Below, in pieces: positions 30,244 through 30,900 of a stretch of DNA of 30,900 nucleotides. Both the position numbers and the translations under genes were made by a program. The notes below the pieces were generated by a model. The model saw only the letters and a program-made list of their open reading frames with translations, ran no database searches and was not told the DNA's origin. Source of the stretch: a virus; the IMG/VR virus record IMGVR_UViG_3300025941_000074, positions 1-30,900 of that record, one strand, 5' to 3'. Numbering within the stretch: position 1 is the stretch's first letter; each line of letters opens with the position of its first letter.

Positions 30244-30900
30244 TGTCCGGCATCGACATCCTCCCCCGCGACCTTGACCCCGCCATCACCGTCAACCCGA
30301 TGACCGGCGCGCTGATCATTGACGATGGCGTCAACGTCCAGAAGGCGACGCCGACGCAGATTGTCGATTCGGTGGCGCCCATCGCCTCGCAGCCGGAAGC
30401 GGTGGCGGGGGTCGAGAACACCAAGCGGATGACGCCGCTCCGGGTAGCGCAGGCCATCGCCGCCCAGCCCATCGCCGACGACGTGCTCACCAACATGCTG
30501 CTGGCGCGGCAATATGCGATTGCCTCGACCGATGACCCTATCGACGGCGCGATCGACGAGAGCGACCGGGGCTCGCGCTACTACTCGCTGACGGCGGGCA
30601 CCTATGCTGAGCAAACTCAGGCTGACGCGGCCGAAACCGCCGCCGATGTCATTGCTGCCGCCAATTCGGCGACCGCCGCCGAAACCGCAGCCCTTGGCGT
30701 CGGTAGCTTCCTGACGCTGGCGGACGGCATCGCGGGCACCAGCAACGGCGATATCTTCTCGGTGATCGGCGAGACGCCGGGCATCAAGTATTACCTGAAC
30801 AATTCGGGCGTCGGCGTTCTCAAGGACACCCTCCCCTCGGCGCAGCTCACCCCCTATGTCGGCGGCAATTTCGACGCCTTCCTCGGCAAGTCTGCCGACA
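30243..30900 (+). CDS. Second tail fibre/spike protein, N-terminal part only
   Basis: The frame opens at ATG 30243 (TAATG overlap) and is still open at the window end after about 219 codons. It begins MSGIDILPRDLDPAITVNPM. A segment ENTKRMTPLRVAQAIAAQ is common in phage tail fibre N-termini, where it helps attach the fibre to the tail. Next comes an Ala-rich coiled segment (EQTQADAAETAADVIAAANS), then a beta-rich start (FLTLADGIAGTSNGDIFSVI) like the head of a pectate-lyase-type tailspike. The receptor-binding end lies outside the window. Confidence 0.85.
   Translation, partial: MSGIDILPRDLDPAITVNPMTGALIIDDGVNVQKATPTQIVDSVAPIASQPEAVAGVENTKRMTPLRVAQAIAAQPIADDVLTNMLLARQYAIASTDDPIDGAIDESDRGSRYYSLTAGTYAEQTQADAAETAADVIAAANSATAAETAALGVGSFLTLADGIAGTSNGDIFSVIGETPGIKYYLNNSGVGVLKDTLPSAQLTPYVGGNFDAFLGKSAD

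Noticed and set aside
1-30900. CRISPR array, tRNA, insertion sequence, integrase or att site
   Set aside because: Looked for on reading through the window; no regularly spaced repeats, cloverleaf, transposase or recombinase was recognised.

Overview
This window is most of the genome of a tailed, podovirus-like temperate phage or prophage. It contains a portal, scaffold, HK97-type coat protein, tail adaptor, ejection proteins and tail fibres, but no tape-measure, tail-tube or sheath gene. The DNA is strongly GC-rich with G/C-ending codons. Gene families and style (TTG/GTG starts, ATGA overlaps, FmdB-type zinc ribbon, MT-A70 methylase) fit an alphaproteobacterial host, probably a sphingomonad. 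That host call is inference from composition and family resemblance; no host gene is visible. No integrase, att site or clear lysis cassette lies in the window.

Layout. (1) 1-3852, minus strand: a leftward early operon of about ten tightly coupled genes. It holds two zinc-ribbon-like small proteins, an ABA-sandwich protein, a RecE/exonuclease VIII-like PD-(D/E)XK nuclease and a DEDDh 3'-5' exonuclease. (2) 3853-5229: the control region, with a leftward promoter carrying a 16-bp palindrome, a small membrane protein, a leftward XRE repressor and a divergent rightward Cro-like protein. The palindrome core TATGCGCATA recurs over the cro -10 box, so a lambda-like two-promoter switch is proposed. 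(3) 5226-8931, plus strand: a rightward early operon of very small genes (several membrane peptides, HTH-like proteins), an orphan adenine methylase and a VRR-NUC nuclease. (4) 8936-10754: a D5/SF3 helicase followed by a non-coding, repeat-rich segment with five or more CCCGCCAC repeats, proposed as the replication origin, then a small winged-helix protein. (5) 10814-15080: TerS, TerL and a P22-like portal. (6) 15073-17685: an unusual insert between portal and scaffold, comprising a seven-bladed beta-propeller, a short fibre-like protein and an FmdB-type zinc ribbon. (7) 17687-21123: scaffold, major capsid protein, a small head protein, a hairpin terminator and a conserved structural protein. 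(8) 21127-30900: tail adaptor, tail stabilisation protein, GNAT-like protein, S74-chaperone protein, a virion protein with an M15-like peptidase tail, a 988-residue ejection protein, a tail-collar fibre and the start of a second fibre that runs off the end.

How it works together. Repressor and Cro would choose between lysogeny and the two divergent early operons. The left operon supplies recombination nucleases; the right operon supplies replication and DNA modification. The late block packages DNA by a TerS/TerL motor through a P22-like portal, builds a capsid with accessory surface proteins, and attaches a short tail with ejected proteins and fibres. The most novel points are the propeller/fibre cassette, the iteron-like region behind the helicase and the shared operator system.
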